DNA from: an uncultured Latescibacterota bacterium
GTDB taxonomy: Bacteria > Latescibacterota > UBA2968 > UBA8231
Reading direction: 5' to 3'
NCBI GenBank assembly: GCA_951813615.1
Contig: OX638377.1
Coordinates: 3,286,001 to 3,350,000, forward strand
DNA length: 64,000 nucleotides
Shown: positions 1-8,322 of the stretch, one piece after another
How the letters are laid out: each line of letters begins with the position of its first letter
Position numbering within the stretch: position 1 is the first letter of the stretch
The notes under the pieces: model-generated
What the model saw: only the letters and a program-made list of their open reading frames with translations
What the model was told of the DNA's origin: nothing
The model's database searches: none
Translations under genes and position numbers: made by a program

Positions 1-339
1 AACCAAGTGTGGCATTGGATTTGCTTATCTATACATGAGTCGAATGGAGCGCCGGTCGCCCTTTGCGTGACCGAAAGAGTTTCACAGCCCGCATCGACCT
101 TAAGTATCTGTTAATACAGAGCAAATAATTTTGTCAGCTCAAGCATTGAGCAACGCGGAAACGCTTCGCAGCCCCAAACTGAAATAATGACAATGCAAAT
201 TTTGCACTTTGAACATATAGACCCTGACGCTCCTAACTCGTGCAATTCAAGCAGCTTGCGAGACGTCGGGCCAAAATTGTTGCAATCGAGCGCAAAAATT
301 TGCGCCTGCTGACCCATTAACCCAAGGAAGGTTTCGCAC
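1..339. other. Non-coding leader upstream of the sigma factor gene
   Basis: No convincing gene is visible in this stretch. It is AT-richer than the coding DNA to its right and holds two palindromes sharing a GCAAA...TTTGC core, at 194-206 and 290-305. A ribosome-binding site AAGGAAGG at 324-331 belongs to the next gene. It is probably the promoter region of the sigma factor gene, but no promoter hexamers could be assigned with confidence. Confidence 0.5.
290..305. promoter_or_regulatory. Palindromic operator-like site upstream of sigma factor
   Basis: GCGCAAA-AA-TTTGCGC is a perfect 7-bp inverted repeat around a 2-bp centre, ending 18 bp before the ribosome-binding site. A related palindrome TGCAAA-T-TTTGCA lies at 194-206. 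Two sites with the same core in one leader suggest a repressor or autoregulatory site. No regulator is identified. Confidence 0.35.
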
Positions 340-1212
340 ATGGCTTACGCGATCCAAGAAGCCCTCAACGATGAGGACAACACCCTGCGCCTCTACTTCG
401 ACGACATCGCCGAGTCTAGGCCGCTGAGCCGCCAGCGAGAAGTCGAGCTGTCGGCGCGGATCCAAGACGGCGACATGGCGGCCCGCGACGAGTTGGTTCA
501 AGCCAACTTGCGCTTCGTCATCGATGTCGCCAAAAACTACCAAAACCGAGGTCTCTCGCTAGAGGACCTAATCAGCGCGGGCAACGTGGGCTTGCTGACC
601 GCAGCCGAGCGCTTCGACGGCACCAAGGGATACAAGTTTATCTCGTACGCCGTATGGTGGATTAAGCAGTCCATCCTGCAGACCATTGCCGAGCACGCCC
701 GCACCGTGCGTCTGCCGCTGAACAAGCTCAGCCTGCTCAAGGACATTTCGCGGGCCACGCGCAAGCTCGGCCAAGGCCGCGAAGGCGAGCCGGATGTCGA
801 GGAAATCGCCGCTGAGTTGGGCGTGCCAAGCGAAGAGGTTCTCGACACCATGCTCAGCGCCCGCTCGGTGCGCTCGCTCGACGAGTCCTTTGAAAACGAC
901 GACGATCGCAGCCTACTCAGCCTGCTCGCCGACCACAATCAGGCGACGCCCGACAGCGACGTCTTGCAAACCTCAGCCCGCGCCCACTTGGAGGAAGCCC
1001 TCTCCAGTCTCGAAGAGCGCGAGTTGCGCATCATCCGCCTCTACTTCGGCCTCGACGGCAGCCAAGCGCTGACTTTGGAGCAAATCGGCGGGTTGATGGG
1101 CCTGACGCGGGAGCGCGTGCGCCAGCTCAAGGAGCGCGCCCTGAGCAAGCTGCGCCACCCGACTCGCTACCAGTCGCTCCTCGCGTTGGTAGACGAAGCG
1201 GAGTTTTACTAG
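340..1212 (+). CDS. RNA polymerase sigma factor, sigma-70 family (RpoD/RpoS type)
   Basis: Directs RNA polymerase to promoters. The 290-residue protein has region 1.2 (about residues 13-45), region 2 with NLRFVIDVAKNYQNRGL and the -10 recognition helix ending in SYAVWWIKQSI (about 55-115), region 3, and region 4 with LTLEQIGGLMGLTRERVRQL near the C terminus. It lacks the acidic region 1.1 and the long non-conserved insertion of the large housekeeping RpoD. It is therefore the short group 1/2 form common in FCB-type bacteria, and could be either the primary or a stationary/stress factor. The ATG follows AAGGAAGG by 8 bases. It is monocistronic, converging on the UVR-motif gene across a hairpin. 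The family call is certain, the group is not. Confidence 0.93.
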   Translation: MAYAIQEALNDEDNTLRLYFDDIAESRPLSRQREVELSARIQDGDMAARDELVQANLRFVIDVAKNYQNRGLSLEDLISAGNVGLLTAAERFDGTKGYKFISYAVWWIKQSILQTIAEHARTVRLPLNKLSLLKDISRATRKLGQGREGEPDVEEIAAELGVPSEEVLDTMLSARSVRSLDESFENDDDRSLLSLLADHNQATPDSDVLQTSARAHLEEALSSLEERELRIIRLYFGLDGSQALTLEQIGGLMGLTRERVRQLKERALSKLRHPTRYQSLLALVDEAEFY

Positions 1213-1224
1213 GATTGCCAGCGA

Positions 1225-1252
1225 GTCCGCTGCCCCAGCGCGGGCGGCGGAC
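1225..1252. terminator. Hairpin between convergent genes, likely terminator
   Basis: GTCCGCTGCCC (1225-1235) pairs with GGGCGGCGGAC (1242-1252) over 11 bp with one G-U pair and a 6-base loop. It lies between the sigma gene stop (1212) and the converging UVR-motif gene (stop 1295). The U tract is weak, so it may act only as a weak or factor-assisted terminator. Confidence 0.5.
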
Positions 1253-1294
1253 CGCTAATTTGGTAGGATAATGGTTGCGGGCGGCGGCGACTGC

Positions 1295-2068
1295 TCAGTC
1301 TTCGCCTTCCCGCAATTTCTTGAGTTCGTCGCGCAACAGCGCGGCTTTTTCAAATTCTTCGCTATCGACCGCTTCTTGTAGCCAGTGCTCTAGCTGTTCC
1401 TTTTGGCTCAGCGGTCTCTTTTGCAAAATTTCCTGTTCCAACTCATCAAGCGCGGCTTCTGAACGCTCGCGCTCGATGTAGAACTCCTCGGCTTCCACCT
1501 CGGGCCAGGTGCCAATCCGCGCGCGGGTCTGCTGCACGACGGCCAATGCGCTGTCGTAATCTTGGTCGCCGACGGCGATCATGGCCCGGGACACGCCGTT
1601 GATGCGCAAAATATAAGGCCACCATTTCTCCAGATTGTCGCGGTCCTCTTCGCGCTCGGCATAGCGGTTGACAAACCGAAAGAGCTCCATGTTGCGCTCG
1701 GTATCGCGCACGACCCGCCGGTAGTCGTGCAATTGGATCAGAAAGGCGTAGCGCTTGTACAGACGGCTCCCTTCGTCAAAAAGCTCGCGGCAAGCCGACT
1801 CGTCGAGCACAAAGTCCTCGTCGCTGTCCCCGTGCTCGCGGCGATATTTTTCCAATTCGCCCCGATAGTAGTCGAGCGCAAAGTCCTGCCCGTGGGGCCG
1901 GCGGCCATCGGGCCGGCCGTCGAGATTTAGCTGCAAAATGCCCTGAAAGGCCCCTTGGTCCACGCGGATCTGGATCTTCGCCACCCCATCCCTTCCCGAT
2001 ATTTTCCGCACATTCGCCTCTGGGTCGAAGGACCATTCATTTAATAGGTCGGTCAGATCTAGGCTCAT
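1295..2068 (-). CDS. UVR-motif (UvrB/UvrC-like) domain protein, function unknown
   Basis: A 257-residue cytoplasmic protein. The last 35 residues (LEHWLQEAVDSEEFEKAALL and on) form a UVR motif, the small helical hairpin through which UvrB and UvrC interact, also found in McsA and other partner proteins. The rest is acidic, aromatic-rich and helical, with no nuclease or helicase motif, so this is not UvrB or UvrC. The ATG at 2068 (MSLDLTDLL) was chosen because GAGG lies 5 bases upstream; an upstream in-frame extension has cysteine-rich, low-quality sequence and no ribosome-binding site. The role may be protein-protein interaction in repair or stress, but this is inferred from the motif alone. 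Confidence 0.7.
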   Translation of the reverse strand: MSLDLTDLLNEWSFDPEANVRKISGRDGVAKIQIRVDQGAFQGILQLNLDGRPDGRRPHGQDFALDYYRGELEKYRREHGDSDEDFVLDESACRELFDEGSRLYKRYAFLIQLHDYRRVVRDTERNMELFRFVNRYAEREEDRDNLEKWWPYILRINGVSRAMIAVGDQDYDSALAVVQQTRARIGTWPEVEAEEFYIERERSEAALDELEQEILQKRPLSQKEQLEHWLQEAVDSEEFEKAALLRDELKKLREGED

Positions 2069-2407
2069 GCCAACCTCGCAAGACGGCTGTTTGCTGACAT
2101 CCCAGAAGTTCTCATAGCAGAATAATAACCGAGTTGATGCGTTGCGGCAATGTCCGCCCCCGCAGGCTTGGGGACTGCACATTCCCAAGGACCCGCTGGA
2201 CCCTAAGCCTGCGATGGCATAGTTTATGCTACAACAATGTACGATGCCTTCTTTGGATTTGCTTGAATGGCGTCCTTTTGCCGTGTAACACTTGTATTTG
2301 GGGTCTATTTTTGCTTTTTACAACGAATATGTGGTTTTTTGATATTTACAAAAATGTCGTTTTCATTCACGATAACGACAAAAACGTCGTAAAATAGGAT
2401 GCCTTAC
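2069..2407. other. Divergent intergenic region with repeat half-sites before the NifA-like gene
   Basis: This 340-base gap separates the UVR-motif gene (leftward) from the NifA-like gene (rightward) and becomes strongly AT-rich from about 2220. It contains no supported gene. The last 60 bases carry a set of AACGACA/TGTCGTT half-sites, listed separately. Confidence 0.5.
2348..2390. promoter_or_regulatory. Clustered AACGACA half-sites, probable operator of the NifA-like gene
   Basis: Two near-identical direct repeats, ACAAAAATGTCGT (2348-2360) and ACAAAAACGTCGT (2378-2390), are 30 bp apart. They also form inverted repeats: TGTCGTT (2355-2361) with AACGACA (2374-2380), and ACGAC (2375-2379) with GTCGT (2386-2390). 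The cluster ends 17 bases before the preferred start codon, a position suited to repression or autoregulation. The binding protein is not known. Confidence 0.45.
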
Positions 2408-3952
2408 ATGTCCACCGCAACGACCGCCAGTGCCCAACAGCAGATCTCCATCTTACACGAAATCGGGCAAATACTAGGCTCGACAACCGAGTTTGAGGAG
2501 GCGCTCAACGTCATTCTCAAGCTCATGAGCGATCAGCTCGACATGAGTTTGGGGACGGTCAGTCTCTTGAGCCAAGAAGCCACCGAAGTCTCCATCGACG
2601 TGGCGTATGGACTCTCGAAATCGGAAATCCAGCGCGGCCGCTACGATGTCGGGGAAGGCATCACCGGCAAGGTCGTGGAGTCTGGCAAACCCGTGATCGT
2701 GCCGCGCATCAGCAGCGAGCCTCTCTTCCTCAACCGCACCGGCGCTCGCGGCAGCGCGGCCAAGAGCCAAACCTCGTTTATCTGCGTGCCCGTCCTCCAG
2801 CAAAAGCAGGTAGTAGGCACCATCAGCGTCGATATTCCTTATAAGGACAACGAAAGCCTACAAGATACCGTGCGCCTGCTGTCCATCGTAGCCGCCATGA
2901 TCGGCCAATCGGTCATCGCCCGCCAGCGCGCCCGCGCCGAGCAAACCCAGCTTCTCGACGAAAACTTGCGCCTGCAAAACGAACTCCGCGAGCGCTTCCA
3001 CCCCGCCAATCTCATTGGCAACTCCCGCCCCATGCAAGAGGTTTGCCAACTCATCGGCCAAGTGGCCCCCAACGATGCCACGGTCCTGTTGCGCGGCGCG
3101 AGCGGCACGGGAAAAGAACTTGTCGCAGATGCCATACATTACAACAGCTTACGTGCCGATAAACCCTTTGTCAAAGTGCACGTCGCCGCCCTGCCGGAGA
3201 CCTTGGTCGAATCCGAGCTATTCGGCTACGAGCGCGGCGCTTACACCGGAGCCTCAACGAGCAAAGCCGGCCGATTTGAACGAGCGCGGGGTGGGACGAT
3301 TTTCCTCGACGAAATCGGCGAGCTCAGTATAGGCGCGCAGGTCAAGCTGCTCCGCGTGCTGCAAAATCGCGAAGTCGAGCGCCTCGGTGGCCGCGGTCCC
3401 GTGCCGATTGACGTCCGCGTCATCGCAGCAACCCACATAGACTTGGAAAAAGCTACAGCCGAGGGTACCTTCCGCGAGGATCTCTTCTACCGACTCAATG
3501 TCTTTCCCATCTTCATTCCGCCCTTGCGCGAGCGCAAATCCGACATCCTCCAGCTTGCCGACCACTTCCTCGAAAAGTACTCCCACCAACACGGTGTGGA
3601 GATGCACCGCATTTCTACGCCCGCCATTGACATGATGATGAGCTACCACTGGCCGGGCAACGTGCGCGAGTTGGAAAATTGCATTGAACGGGCGATCATT
3701 CTCAGTAACGACGGCGTCATCCACGGACACCACCTGCCCCCCTCCCTACAAACGGCTGATGCGACCGGAACGCCGGTCACCGGTTCGTTTAAGACGATGA
3801 TGCGGTCCTATGAACGAGAAATCATCATCGAAGCACTCAAAAATGCCCGCGGCAATATGGCCAAGGCCGCCCGAACCCTCGGCACTACGACCCGCATTTT
3901 CTCTTATCGCATTCAAAAACTAGACATCTCCCCAAAAAATTACAAGAAATGA
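2408..3952 (+). CDS. NifA-like sigma54-dependent activator (GAF-AAA+-HTH)
   Basis: An enhancer-binding protein that remodels sigma54 RNA polymerase. In 514 residues it shows an N-terminal GAF domain (about 15-175; EGITGKVVESGKPVIVP), an AAA+ domain with Walker A GASGTGKE (230-237), the sigma54-contacting loop as GAYTGA rather than the usual GAFTGA (277-282), Walker B IFLDE (298-302), and a C-terminal Fis-type helix-turn-helix (GNMAKAARTLGTTTRIFSYR). Domain order and HTH resemble NifA. It sits directly upstream of a sigma54-type amtB-glnB-glnA block, so it probably controls nitrogen assimilation, possibly with PII input to the GAF domain. The start at 2408 has AGGA 8 bases upstream; the ATG at 2399 has its purines too close. 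No nitrogenase genes are present, so a nifA symbol is not warranted. Confidence 0.9.
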   Translation: MSTATTASAQQQISILHEIGQILGSTTEFEEALNVILKLMSDQLDMSLGTVSLLSQEATEVSIDVAYGLSKSEIQRGRYDVGEGITGKVVESGKPVIVPRISSEPLFLNRTGARGSAAKSQTSFICVPVLQQKQVVGTISVDIPYKDNESLQDTVRLLSIVAAMIGQSVIARQRARAEQTQLLDENLRLQNELRERFHPANLIGNSRPMQEVCQLIGQVAPNDATVLLRGASGTGKELVADAIHYNSLRADKPFVKVHVAALPETLVESELFGYERGAYTGASTSKAGRFERARGGTIFLDEIGELSIGAQVKLLRVLQNREVERLGGRGPVPIDVRVIAATHIDLEKATAEGTFREDLFYRLNVFPIFIPPLRERKSDILQLADHFLEKYSHQHGVEMHRISTPAIDMMMSYHWPGNVRELENCIERAIILSNDGVIHGHHLPPSLQTADATGTPVTGSFKTMMRSYEREIIIEALKNARGNMAKAARTLGTTTRIFSYRIQKLDISPKNYKK

Positions 3953-3961
3953 ATTATAAAA

Positions 3962-4002
3962 CTACAAAATTGTTGTTTTTTAATGCTGTTTCAATTTTGT
4001 AG
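3962..4002. promoter_or_regulatory. Inverted repeat, candidate upstream activator site for amtB
   Basis: CTACAAAATTG (3962-3972) is repeated exactly in inverse as CAATTTTGTAG (3992-4002) with 19 bases between. Each arm contains the small palindrome-like core ACAAaaTTG. A partial copy, CTACAATTCTG, follows near 4064. The site lies 95-135 bp upstream of the -24 element of the sigma54 promoter, where enhancer-binding proteins normally bind. The repeat could also be a weak terminator of the activator gene, but it lacks GC pairs. Confidence 0.5.
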
Positions 4003-4096
4003 GTATCCCCGCCCTGTTTTTCTCTTTATTGTTATTTTTTCTAACTCCCTAATTTACAATAAGCTACAATTCTGACGTATCCGTGCCTGATCCACT

Positions 4097-4111
4097 TGGC
4101 ACATTTCTTGC
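4097..4111 (+). promoter_or_regulatory. Sigma54 (-24/-12) promoter of amtB-glnB
   Basis: TGGCACATTTCTTGC matches the sigma54 consensus TGGCAC-N5-TTGC at every defined base, with GG at 4098-4099 and GC at 4110-4111. Transcription should begin near 4123, about 68 bases before the amtB start codon. An activator gene of the correct class ends 145 bp upstream. Confidence 0.88.
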
Positions 4112-4190
4112 CTTGTAGCAATCCGATATTCGCATCTACGAGGCATCTGATTAGATGCTTCTTCATATCTCACAAGGGAAGGGATTGCCC

Positions 4191-5537
4191 ATGTCTGTTT
4201 TTCGCAACCGTCCTTCGCTCCTATGGATCTGTGCCGGGGTCCTCGGGGTGACCACGCAGGCTTCAGCCGGAGATTTCAAAACCGTAGAAGCCTTTCAGGC
4301 CATGCCCTTGGCCTATCCCAAATTCATGGTAGACAACCTGTGGATTCTCATCGCCGCAGCGCTGGTCTTCATCATGCACTTGGGCTTTGCTACGCTCGAA
4401 TCCGGCCTGACCCGGCAGAAGAACACGGTCAACATACTCTTCAAGAACCTCTTTATTATCTCGGCCGGCATCCTCACCTACGCCTTGTGCGGGTTCAACA
4501 TCATGTATCCGGGCGACGATTGGATCATCGCCGATGTGCTAGCTCTCAAGGGTTGGATCGGCTTTGACGACGATGTGGCCAACCTGACCAACCAGTACGC
4601 AGATTACACCTACTGGTCGGATTTCATCTTCCAAGCCATGTTCGCCGCTACCGCCGCTACCATCGTCTCCGGTGCGGTGGCCGAGCGCGTCAAGCTATCG
4701 GGCTTCATGATCTACGCCGCGATTTTGGTAGCTTTTGGCTACACCATAGCAGGCTCCTGGAAGTGGGGCGCTGGCTGGCTCGACGACCTCGGTTTCTACG
4801 ACTTCGCCGGTTCGTCGGTAGTCCACGCCTTTGGCGGCTTCTCCGCCCTCGCCGCAGTTATAGTGTTAGGGGCGCGCAAGGGCAAGTACCACAATGGGGA
4901 AATCAGGCCCATTCTCGGGCACAGCATGCCGCTGTCAACCATCGGCGTCTTTCTGCTCTGGCTCGGCTGGTTTGGCTTCAACGGCGGCTCGGTGCTCAGC
5001 GCCGACCCCGCGGCCGTATCGCTGGTCTTCGTCACCACGACCCTCGCCGCTGCGGCCGGTTGCATGGCCTCAATTTTTACCTCTTATGCCTATCTTAAAA
5101 AGCCCGACATCACCATGGCGCTCAACGGCATTCTCGCCGGCCTAGTGGGCATCACGGCTGGTGCCGACGTGGTCACTTGGGGTGGGGCCATCTTGATTGG
5201 GCTGATCGCCGGAATCATCGTCGTCTTCTCTATTATCTTTATCGACCGCATCAAGATCGACGATCCGGTCGGTGCCATCTCCGTCCACGGTATCTGCGGC
5301 GTCTGGGGTACGGTCGCGGTCGGGATATTCAGCACCAACGCCGACCACAGCGTGGGCATCCAGCTATTGGGCACCCTGTCTTTTGCTATATTCGCCTTTG
5401 TCTTTTCTTTTATTCTCGCGACCATTGTCAAGGCAACCCTCGGGTTCCGCGTCGATGAGGAGGAGGAGGACGAAGGGCTCGACTTAAGTGAGCATGGCCA
5501 GCCCGCGTACGCGGATTTCCAGCACATCAACAACTAA
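4191..5537 (+). CDS. amtB: Ammonium transporter AmtB
   Basis: Inner-membrane channel for ammonium uptake. The 448-residue protein has a cleavable-type N-terminal hydrophobic segment ending ASAGD followed by about 11 membrane helices. Family signatures are ATLESGLTRQKNTVN, DFAGSSVVHAFGG and SVHGICGVWG; the paired pore histidines are H212 and H366. The C-terminal tail is acidic (EEEEDEG) after the PII-contacting region. The ATG at 4191 follows GGAAGGGA by about 7 bases; a longer in-frame start at 4155 lacks one. It lies 15 bases upstream of glnB, the usual amtB-glnB pairing in either order, through which PII blocks the channel when nitrogen is plentiful. Expression should come from the sigma54 promoter. 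Confidence 0.96.
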   Translation: MSVFRNRPSLLWICAGVLGVTTQASAGDFKTVEAFQAMPLAYPKFMVDNLWILIAAALVFIMHLGFATLESGLTRQKNTVNILFKNLFIISAGILTYALCGFNIMYPGDDWIIADVLALKGWIGFDDDVANLTNQYADYTYWSDFIFQAMFAATAATIVSGAVAERVKLSGFMIYAAILVAFGYTIAGSWKWGAGWLDDLGFYDFAGSSVVHAFGGFSALAAVIVLGARKGKYHNGEIRPILGHSMPLSTIGVFLLWLGWFGFNGGSVLSADPAAVSLVFVTTTLAAAAGCMASIFTSYAYLKKPDITMALNGILAGLVGITAGADVVTWGGAILIGLIAGIIVVFSIIFIDRIKIDDPVGAISVHGICGVWGTVAVGIFSTNADHSVGIQLLGTLSFAIFAFVFSFILATIVKATLGFRVDEEEEDEGLDLSEHGQPAYADFQHINN

Positions 5538-5552
5538 GCGAGGGAACCAACG

Positions 5553-5891
5553 ATGTATAAGATTGAAGCATATCTCCGGCCATCGGCCCTTGAGGACGTG
5601 CAGAAGGCCCTAGGCGAACGGGGCATTGCCGGCATGTCTGTAACCGAAGTGCGGGGCTTTGGCCGCCAGCGCGGCCACCGCGAGGTCTATCGCGGCGCCG
5701 AATACCGCATTGATTTCGTCCCCAAGATCAAAATCGAGGTCGTCGTCAAGGACGCCGACCACGAACAGGCGATCAACACCATCGTCGAGGCGGCTAAGTC
5801 CGGCAAAGTCGGCGATGGCAAGGTCTTCGCCTCGCCGATCCAAGAAGCTGTGCGCATCCGCACCGGCGAGACGGGCGAAAGCGCCCTGTAA
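5553..5891 (+). CDS. glnB: Nitrogen regulatory protein PII
   Basis: Trimeric signal protein that senses 2-oxoglutarate and ATP/ADP and regulates AmtB, glutamine synthetase control and sigma54 activators. At 112 residues it has the normal PII length. The T-loop VYRGAEYRIDFVPK carries the uridylylation-type tyrosine at exactly position 51; the C-terminal signature is GDGKVFASPIQEAVRIRTGE. It is co-transcribed with amtB (15-base gap) and followed by a strong terminator. GlnB or GlnK cannot be told apart by sequence alone; linkage to amtB favours a GlnK-type role. Confidence 0.96.
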   Translation: MYKIEAYLRPSALEDVQKALGERGIAGMSVTEVRGFGRQRGHREVYRGAEYRIDFVPKIKIEVVVKDADHEQAINTIVEAAKSGKVGDGKVFASPIQEAVRIRTGETGESAL

Positions 5892-5898
5892 TAGTAAA

Positions 5899-5936
5899 GG
5901 GGCCGGCTAGCCCCGCTGCGCCGGCCCCACCTTTTT
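5899..5936 (+). terminator. Intrinsic terminator after glnB
   Basis: GGGGCCGGC (5899-5907) pairs perfectly with GCCGGCCCC (5920-5928) across a 12-base loop, followed by five T at 5932-5936. It would separate amtB-glnB from the porin and glnA. Confidence 0.85.
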
Positions 5937-5962
5937 ACCCCAACCCACCTAAGGAGAAAGCG

Positions 5963-6610
5963 ATGAACCGCTTGCTTTTTGCCGCACCCCTTCTCTTCGC
6001 GCTGACCTTATCCGCCGCTCCGGCCGATGCCGGGGTTGGATTTGGTGCCGACGTAGTCAACCGCTACGTGTGGCGTGGCACGGACTTTGGCAATGCCGTC
6101 AGCATCCAGCCGGGCATGTCCATCAGTCACGGTAACATCGAAGTCGGCGCTTGGTCGTCTTGGGCGATCTCCGATGGCGGTGCCAACGAGAACGACCTCT
6201 ATGTCAGCTTCTCGTCCGGCCCCATCGGCATCACCCTGACCGACTACTATTTCCCGGGCCTGACCGAAGACGACATGTTCTTCAGTTACAGCGACGAAGA
6301 CGCAGTACACATCCTCGAAATCAGCGCATCCCTCGCCCCCGATGGCGTACCTCTGAGCGCCCTAGTCGCGTACAATGTATCCGGCGACGCCGACGATTCG
6401 TTCTGGGCAGAAGCGACCTACGACTTGGGCGAGATGGAAGAGACCGCCGTCAGCGTCACCGTCGGCCTCGGCAACGGGTTTTACACTACAACGACCGACC
6501 CGGCCTTGGTCAGCGTCGGCCTCAACATGGGCAAGGGCGATTATTTCGCCTCGTACATCCTCAACCCAGACAAAGAAAGCACCTTCCTCGTCTTTGGCAG
6601 GAGCTTCTAA
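5963..6610 (+). CDS. TorF-like putative outer-membrane porin
   Basis: A 215-residue protein with a signal peptide (MNRLLFAAPLLFALTLSAAPADA) and alternating beta strands typical of a small barrel, ending in phenylalanine (LVFGRSF), the usual outer-membrane insertion signal. The start GVGFGADVVNRYVWRGTDFG matches the pattern of the TorF/Gcw_chp putative porin family, whose substrate is not defined. It lies between the amtB-glnB terminator and glnA, so it may be the outer-membrane channel for a nitrogen source under the same control; that is inference from position. AAGGAG precedes the ATG by about 7 bases. Confidence 0.78.
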   Translation: MNRLLFAAPLLFALTLSAAPADAGVGFGADVVNRYVWRGTDFGNAVSIQPGMSISHGNIEVGAWSSWAISDGGANENDLYVSFSSGPIGITLTDYYFPGLTEDDMFFSYSDEDAVHILEISASLAPDGVPLSALVAYNVSGDADDSFWAEATYDLGEMEETAVSVTVGLGNGFYTTTTDPALVSVGLNMGKGDYFASYILNPDKESTFLVFGRSF

Positions 6611-6613
6611 AAC

Positions 6614-6646
6614 CTGGTCTGTATTCCAACGCGGAACCCAGACCAG
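6614..6646 (+). other. Hairpin between porin and glnA
   Basis: CTGGTCTG (6614-6621) pairs perfectly with CAGACCAG (6639-6646) over a 17-base loop. No T run follows, so it is more likely an mRNA processing or attenuation structure than a full terminator. No known glutamine riboswitch motif was recognised in the 118-base gap. Confidence 0.35.
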
Positions 6647-6728
6647 AAGCAGGGGTGCGTGCTGCGGGGAGCGCGCCTCCTGATCCCATATCAACTCAAC
6701 CATTACTTTAAAAAAGAAAGGAATTCTC

Positions 6729-8204
6729 ATGGCCAAAGCCAAAGCTAAAGCCAAGACCAAGGCCAAAGCTAAAACGAAGTCATCTCGGTCCAGCGCCGTC
6801 TCATCCGCGCTGGCCTTAGCACGCAACCAAAAAGCGCAGATGGTCGACTTCAAGTTCGTCGATCTGCCCGGCACCTGGCAACACTTTACCATGCCCATCG
6901 CCGACTTAGAGCCCGATGTGTTCCAAGACGGCCTCGGCTTCGACGGCTCGTCCATCCGCGGCTGGCAGGAAATCAACGAATCCGACATGCTCGTCGTGCC
7001 CGATCCAACCACCGCGGTCATGGATCCGTTCATGGCCGTGCCGACCCTGTCGCTGGTCTGCTCGATTGAAGACCCCATCACCCGTCAGCCCTATGCCCGC
7101 GATCCCCGCGGCGTCGCCCAGCGCGCCCAAGCCTACTTGCAGCGCACCCGCATTGCCGACACGGCGTTTTTCGGACCGGAAGCGGAGTTTTTCATCTTCG
7201 ACAACATCCGCTTCGACCAGCAAGCGCATCTGGGTTTCTACGAGATCGACTCGGCCGAAGGTCGCTGGAACAGCGGCTCGGACGATGGCCCCAACCTCGG
7301 CTACAAGCCCGACTACAAGGGCGGCTACTTCCCCGTGCCCCCCACCGACTCCCTGCAAGACATCCGCACCGAGATGGTGCAGACGATGCTTGCCTGCGGC
7401 ATCGACGTAGAAATCCACCACCACGAGGTGGGCACCGCCGGCCAAGGCGAGATCGACATCCGCTTTTGTCCGTTGCTTATCTGCGGCGACCGGATGATGC
7501 TGTACAAATACATCGTCAAGAATGTGGCGCGTCAGCACGGCAAGACGGCGACGTTCATGCCCAAGCCGCTGTTTGAGGACAACGGCACGGGCATGCACAC
7601 CCACCAGAGTCTGTGGCAGGGCGACAAGCCGCTGTTTGCTGGCAGTGACTACGCCGGTCTCAGCCAGATGGCGCTGCACTACATCGGCGGGCTGTTGTAC
7701 CACGCGCCGGCGCTGTTAGCGTTTACCAATCCGACGACCAACTCCTACAAGCGGCTGGTGCCCGGCTACGAAGCGCCGGTGAACTTGGCCTATTCGCAGC
7801 GCAACCGCAGTGCGTCGGTGCGCATCCCGATGTATTCGCCTTCTCCCAAGAGCAAGCGAGTGGAGTTCCGCTGTCCGGATCCGTCGTGCAACATCTACTT
7901 GGCGTTGTCGGCGATGCTGATGGCGGGGTTGGACGGGATCGAGCGTCAGCTAGATCCGGGCGAGCCGTTGGACAAGAATCTGTATGACTTGTCGGCCGAG
8001 GAGCGGGCAGGCGTACCGCAGACGGCGGGTTCGTTGGAGGCGTCGTTGGATCACTTGGAGCAGGATCGAGACTTTCTGCTGCAAGGGGACGTATTCTCCG
8101 ACGACCTGATCGACGCGTGGATTGACTACAAGCGCACCGAGGAGGTCGATGCCCTCCGCTTGCGGCCGCATCCCTATGAGTTTTCTCTCTACTACGACGT
8201 GTAA
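6729..8204 (+). CDS. glnA: Glutamine synthetase type I with lysine-alanine N-terminal tail
   Basis: Makes glutamine from glutamate, ammonia and ATP; dodecamer. Type I signatures are all present: [68 protein letters not shown]. The adenylylation-site loop [10 protein letters not shown] carries Tyr419, equivalent to Tyr397 of the enterobacterial GSI-beta form, so adenylylation control is likely. The 491-residue protein is about 22 residues longer than usual because it starts with a tail of alternating Ala-Lys/Thr-Lys (residues 2-18) like a histone H1 or Hc1 tail; the GS fold resumes at [17 protein letters not shown]. The start is fixed by AAAGGA 7 bases upstream. It is followed by a terminator. 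Confidence 0.96.
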   Translation: MAKAKAKAKTKAKAKTKSSRSSAVSSALALARNQKAQMVDFKFVDLPGTWQHFTMPIADLEPDVFQDGLGFDGSSIRGWQEINESDMLVVPDPTTAVMDPFMAVPTLSLVCSIEDPITRQPYARDPRGVAQRAQAYLQRTRIADTAFFGPEAEFFIFDNIRFDQQAHLGFYEIDSAEGRWNSGSDDGPNLGYKPDYKGGYFPVPPTDSLQDIRTEMVQTMLACGIDVEIHHHEVGTAGQGEIDIRFCPLLICGDRMMLYKYIVKNVARQHGKTATFMPKPLFEDNGTGMHTHQSLWQGDKPLFAGSDYAGLSQMALHYIGGLLYHAPALLAFTNPTTNSYKRLVPGYEAPVNLAYSQRNRSASVRIPMYSPSPKSKRVEFRCPDPSCNIYLALSAMLMAGLDGIERQLDPGEPLDKNLYDLSAEERAGVPQTAGSLEASLDHLEQDRDFLLQGDVFSDDLIDAWIDYKRTEEVDALRLRPHPYEFSLYYDV

Positions 8205-8227
8205 ACAACTATAACTACAACCAACGT

Positions 8228-8262
8228 AAAGGGGCGGTGCCAGCTTGGCATCGTCCCTTTTT
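8228..8262 (+). terminator. Intrinsic terminator after glnA
   Basis: AAAGGGGCGGTGCCA (8228-8242) pairs imperfectly with TGGCATCGTCCCTTT (8246-8260) and runs into a T stretch. It closes the nitrogen block. Confidence 0.75.
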
Positions 8263-8322
8263 ACATTTTGGTAAGACCGCGCGATTTTCGTATATTCAGC
8301 CTCCTAAAATTAAGGAGAATAT

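Noticed and set aside
2408..3952. Evidence for nitrogen fixation from the NifA-like regulator
   Set aside because: No nitrogenase or cofactor gene lies in the window, and the regulator is linked to ammonium assimilation genes only.
6611..6728. Glutamine riboswitch before glnA
   Set aside because: Only a simple 8-bp hairpin is visible; the conserved three-way-junction motifs of glutamine riboswitches were not recognised.
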